Part shown: positions 8,346 to 10,011 of the stretch, in pieces
How positions within the stretch are numbered: position 1 is the stretch's first letter
Layout: the number at the start of each line of letters is the position of its first letter
Assembly (NCBI GenBank): GCA_032353305.1
Contig: JAUCNG010424798.1
Span: 1-10,011 of the forward strand
From: Cephalothrix spiralis
Lineage: Eukaryota > Nemertea > Palaeonemertea > Archinemertea > Cephalotrichidae
Direction: 5' to 3'
Length of the DNA stretch: 10,011 bases
Position numbers and translations under genes: made by a program
Notes under the pieces: model-generated
The model's database searches: none
Told to the model about the DNA's origin: nothing
The model's input: the letters and a program-made list of their open reading frames with translations, nothing else

Positions 8346-8499
8346 GGGCCGAAAGTGTACTGGGGCCGAAAGTGTTGGGGCCGAAAATGTTGGGGCCGAG
8401 AATGTACTGGGGCCGAAAATGAACTTGGGCCGAAAGTGTTGGGGCCGATAATGTACTGGGGCCGTAAATTTTAGGGCCGAATGTGTTAGGGCCGAAAAG
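8346..8499 (+). repeat. Right-arm tandem array, about ten units of GGGGCCGAAARTGT type
   Basis: Ten copies of a GGGCCGAAA unit, ending in GTGTTG (15-bp units) or GTGTACTG (17-bp units), follow each other without gaps. The last two or three (GGGCCGTAAATTTTAG, GGGCCGAATGTGTTAG) are the most diverged. The array is about two and a half times longer than its inverse in the left arm, so the arms changed length after the palindrome formed. Confidence 0.85.
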
Positions 8500-8521
8500 A
8501 CCTACACCCAATTTAGTGAGC

Positions 8522-8541
8522 TATATAGTATATATATATAA
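8522..8541. repeat. Short imperfect (TA)n microsatellite
   Basis: Alternating TA, interrupted once by a G, just outside the right end of the foldback element. Confidence 0.6.
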
Positions 8542-9156
8542 CACCTGTGTTGTTAATTACTCGTTACAACAGATTTCCATTTAATTATAATGTAAACAAA
8601 GAAAGTTTTTTCCCAAAACTGTTTGCTACTAAATAATGTATTATTTGGTGCTTTAAGCTAAATAATAATTCTTGTTTTGTAATAAGGAAAATGTACCCAG
8701 TGCTACCCACCCAGGTATATGCAAATATGTTCATAACACCCCCCCCCCCTTGTAAAATTTACATGATCTTTTGCTATGAATGATCATATACGAGAAATAT
8801 TGTAAAATGTGGACTGATTCGAAGCTAGGTTTACGGCCGCTATCTTCGAAAGTGATGGACCGGACTTCCTGGTAGCTATAGGTAGTTCGATTTTTAAGTT
8901 CCGGTACGACTGGAATTTAGAATCGACCCACCTCAGTAAAACATTCAATAATTAAAGTACCCGACAACAATATAAATTCGATATTTTGAGGATTATCTTT
9001 TTATCGGCGGCGTAGCGATTTCCCATGCTATGGTCTACATTACTTTTAGAAATTAAAATCAAACTATGAAAAATCCATCTAAGTCGAGATATAATATTTT
9101 TTCGCATTTCAAAGGTAAATTATATCTCTATTCATTTGCACAATCTTTATTTTCAG
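8542..9156. other. Non-coding stretch, probably ATP13A-family intron sequence
   Basis: Holds the C run and otherwise no exon. The part just before 9157 becomes T-rich and ends CAATCTTTATTTTCAG, a good 3' splice site for the following exon. The exon that should come before it in this family, with the conserved P-domain GDGAND motif, was looked for on the plus strand and not found here or anywhere else in the window. Confidence 0.5.
8739..8749 (+). repeat. Run of eleven C
   Basis: An uninterrupted C homopolymer in otherwise AT-rich DNA. Its exact length is prone to sequencing error. Confidence 0.7.
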
Positions 9157-9253
9157 AGAAGGCAGGGCAGCTCTGGTGACGTCATTTGGCCTTTTCAAAT
9201 ATATGGCCCTCTACAGTATTATCCAATTCATTACTGTTATGATTTTATATATG
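9157..9253 (+). CDS. P5B-type ATPase (ATP13A family), exon encoding transmembrane segment M5
   Basis: The exon starts in phase 2 after TTTTCAG and ends in phase 0 before GTAAGT. It reads [20 protein letters not shown] and then a hydrophobic run ending ILYM. The [10 protein letters not shown][10 protein letters not shown] signature is characteristic of the ATP13A2/ATP13A3 group, where it lies just after the P domain and enters M5. Family members are endolysosomal transporters; ATP13A2 and ATP13A3 move polyamines. The residue split by the upstream junction ends in A, consistent with the Arg found there in relatives. Only this and the next exon are in the window, so paralogue and completeness cannot be decided. 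Confidence 0.85.
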
Positions 9254-9572
9254 GTAAGTTGAGTTGATTTTTGATAACAATATAACTGTAGGTCGTTCTT
9301 TGAGCGCTATGTAAAGCCCATAGGGGCGGGATCGTGATCTATGGATACCTTCATCATGCGGGAAATTCTCATATAAAAACCCGCCCGTAAGTGATTTTAG
9401 TGGAAGAGCTTCCCTGAATTGTGTACGAGTTTTCCTTGATTACTTTCTCTTATAACCTTTTGAACATCTCCCAGAGTATAACAAAGTATACAAAAAGGAA
9501 TAATGTTCCTATATGCCCCTAAAACTAAGCCCCTGTAAGATTTGTAAATTAATTTCATACTCTTTATTTCAG
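9254..9572 (+). other. ATP13A-family intron, 319 bp
   Basis: GT-AG intron in phase 0: GTAAGT donor at 9254 and a T-rich tract ending TATTTCAG at 9572. It contains facing GGCGGG and CCCGCC words (about 9326 and 9381) but no other feature. Confidence 0.8.
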
Positions 9573-9645
9573 TTGTCGACCAATTTAGCAGATTTGCAAT
9601 TTCTTTATATTGATTTAGTAATTACTACTACCGTAGCTATTTTAA
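9573..9645 (+). CDS. P5B-type ATPase (ATP13A family), exon encoding transmembrane segment M6
   Basis: Joined in frame to the preceding exon, it reads LSTNLADLQFLYIDLVITTT and then VAIL, ending one base into the next codon before GTAAGT. The N-L-x-D-x-Q-F-L-x-I-D-L motif is the M6 signature of ATP13A proteins, and the distance from M5 equals that in vertebrate ATP13A2. The acidic and Gln residues of this helix belong to the membrane substrate path in the family. The frame stays open past the donor for about 33 codons, but that sequence does not resemble the family, so the donor is taken as real. The next exon is not seen. Confidence 0.85.
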
Positions 9646-10011
9646 GTAAGTATGAATATCAATTAAAAAAAGCTATTCTCATGAATTATTGTTCATCTAT
9701 CTGGTTATTGGTCGATACATTACGATACTGCACGATGATTGATTGACCCTACATGCATAACATCGGTACTGCAGGATAGATTAGATAGGTGGAGTCGCGT
9801 TGTATAAAGTTGTGTTCATTTCTGCTCTTAATATTTCTCTTTTCACGGATTACCGTAATTCGGATCATAATCATGCCAATTACTGGAATATCTAAGGTGT
9901 TGGAGAACATGCTGGTCTCAGTTTTGAATACACATAGTCTCAAAACTTGGAATATCTTTCATGAAGAAAATGGGCAAGTAACTTTTCGTTTAAAATTTAG
10001 TTCCATGGAAG
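9646..10011 (+). other. Start of the next ATP13A-family intron; no exon seen
   Basis: Begins with a consensus GTAAGT donor. The remaining 366 bases give no match to the expected next segment of an ATP13A protein (loop and M7) in any plus-strand frame, and no other feature is visible. Confidence 0.5.

Larger units (their letters stand above)
7978..8511. mobile_element. Foldback element with GGCCGAAA-repeat arms
   Basis: The segment folds back on itself. The candidate ends are TTGGGTGT (7978-7985) and ACACCCAA (8504-8511). Inner matching arms include CCAAAAAAGTTAATTTTGAA at 8078-8097 facing a near-identical inverse at 8330-8349. A further inverted pair at about 8138-8178 and 8224-8262 contains AGTTTAATTGGC. 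A central hairpin has GTCAAAAATAAACAAA (8201-8216) against its inverse (8224-8239). Arrays of a C- or G-rich 15-17-bp unit sit in both arms. No transposase frame exists; the open frames here are translations of the repeat. No clear target-site duplication is seen, so the outer limits are provisional. Confidence 0.65.

Noticed and set aside
7960-8511. Open frames across the foldback element, one with GPNTFGP-like repeats
   Set aside because: They are translations of the GGCCGAAA tandem units and their inverse, with no start context or conserved domain.
7978-8511. CRISPR array
   Set aside because: Units are contiguous without unique spacers, occur in both orientations as arms of a palindrome, and the context is eukaryotic.
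9646-9746. Read-through extension of the M6 exon
   Set aside because: A consensus GTAAGT donor sits exactly where the family match ends, and the following residues do not resemble ATP13A proteins.
1-10011. tRNA or rRNA genes
   Set aside because: No stretch with a GGTTCGAATCC-type B box plus a cloverleaf, and no rRNA-like conserved core, was found on either strand by eye.

Overview
The window looks like metazoan nuclear DNA, most likely from a mollusc and probably a bivalve. It is AT-rich, has wide gene spacing, carries introns with GT-AG borders, and holds several palindromic non-autonomous repeats. It also has two tandem, nearly intronless RING/B-box/coiled-coil/beta-propeller (TRIM-like) genes, a class known to be greatly expanded in bivalves. 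The species assignment is inference; the gene identities rest on motifs read in the sequence.

Layout, left to right. Positions 1-1110 hold no recognisable gene: a GC-rich repeat-like edge, interleaved short inverted repeats, and one unassigned open stretch. TRIM-like copy 1 is at 1111-2691 (minus strand, 526 aa). A probable intron (2703-3904) and a candidate non-coding 5' exon ending at 3905 lie upstream of it. A repeat-like intergenic stretch follows (4151-5178). TRIM-like copy 2 is at 5179-6783 (minus strand, 534 aa). Its own probable leader intron (6785-7635) contains a palindromic MITE-like element (6961-7382), and a block near 7636-7952 matches the block upstream of copy 1. Next is a foldback element (about 7978-8511) with arrays of a GGGGCCGAAA-type unit of 15-17 bp. 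At the right end, on the plus strand, two short exons (9157-9253 and 9573-9645) encode transmembrane segments M5 and M6 of a P5B-type ATPase (ATP13A family).

The two TRIM-like genes are a DNA-level tandem duplication. They align from the stop codon through the start codon, share a splice acceptor just before the ATG, and share a diverged block upstream that ends at a candidate splice donor (AAAG|GTAA) in both. Both reading frames are intact, with all RING zinc ligands present. Length differences fall mainly between propeller strands. They would be expected to act as cytoplasmic E3 ubiquitin ligases whose propeller selects the target or ligand, perhaps in innate defence; that role is inferred from the family.

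No upstream ATP13A exon is visible here. Either the TRIM pair sits on the opposite strand inside or next to a very long ATP13A intron, or the two exons are a displaced gene fragment.
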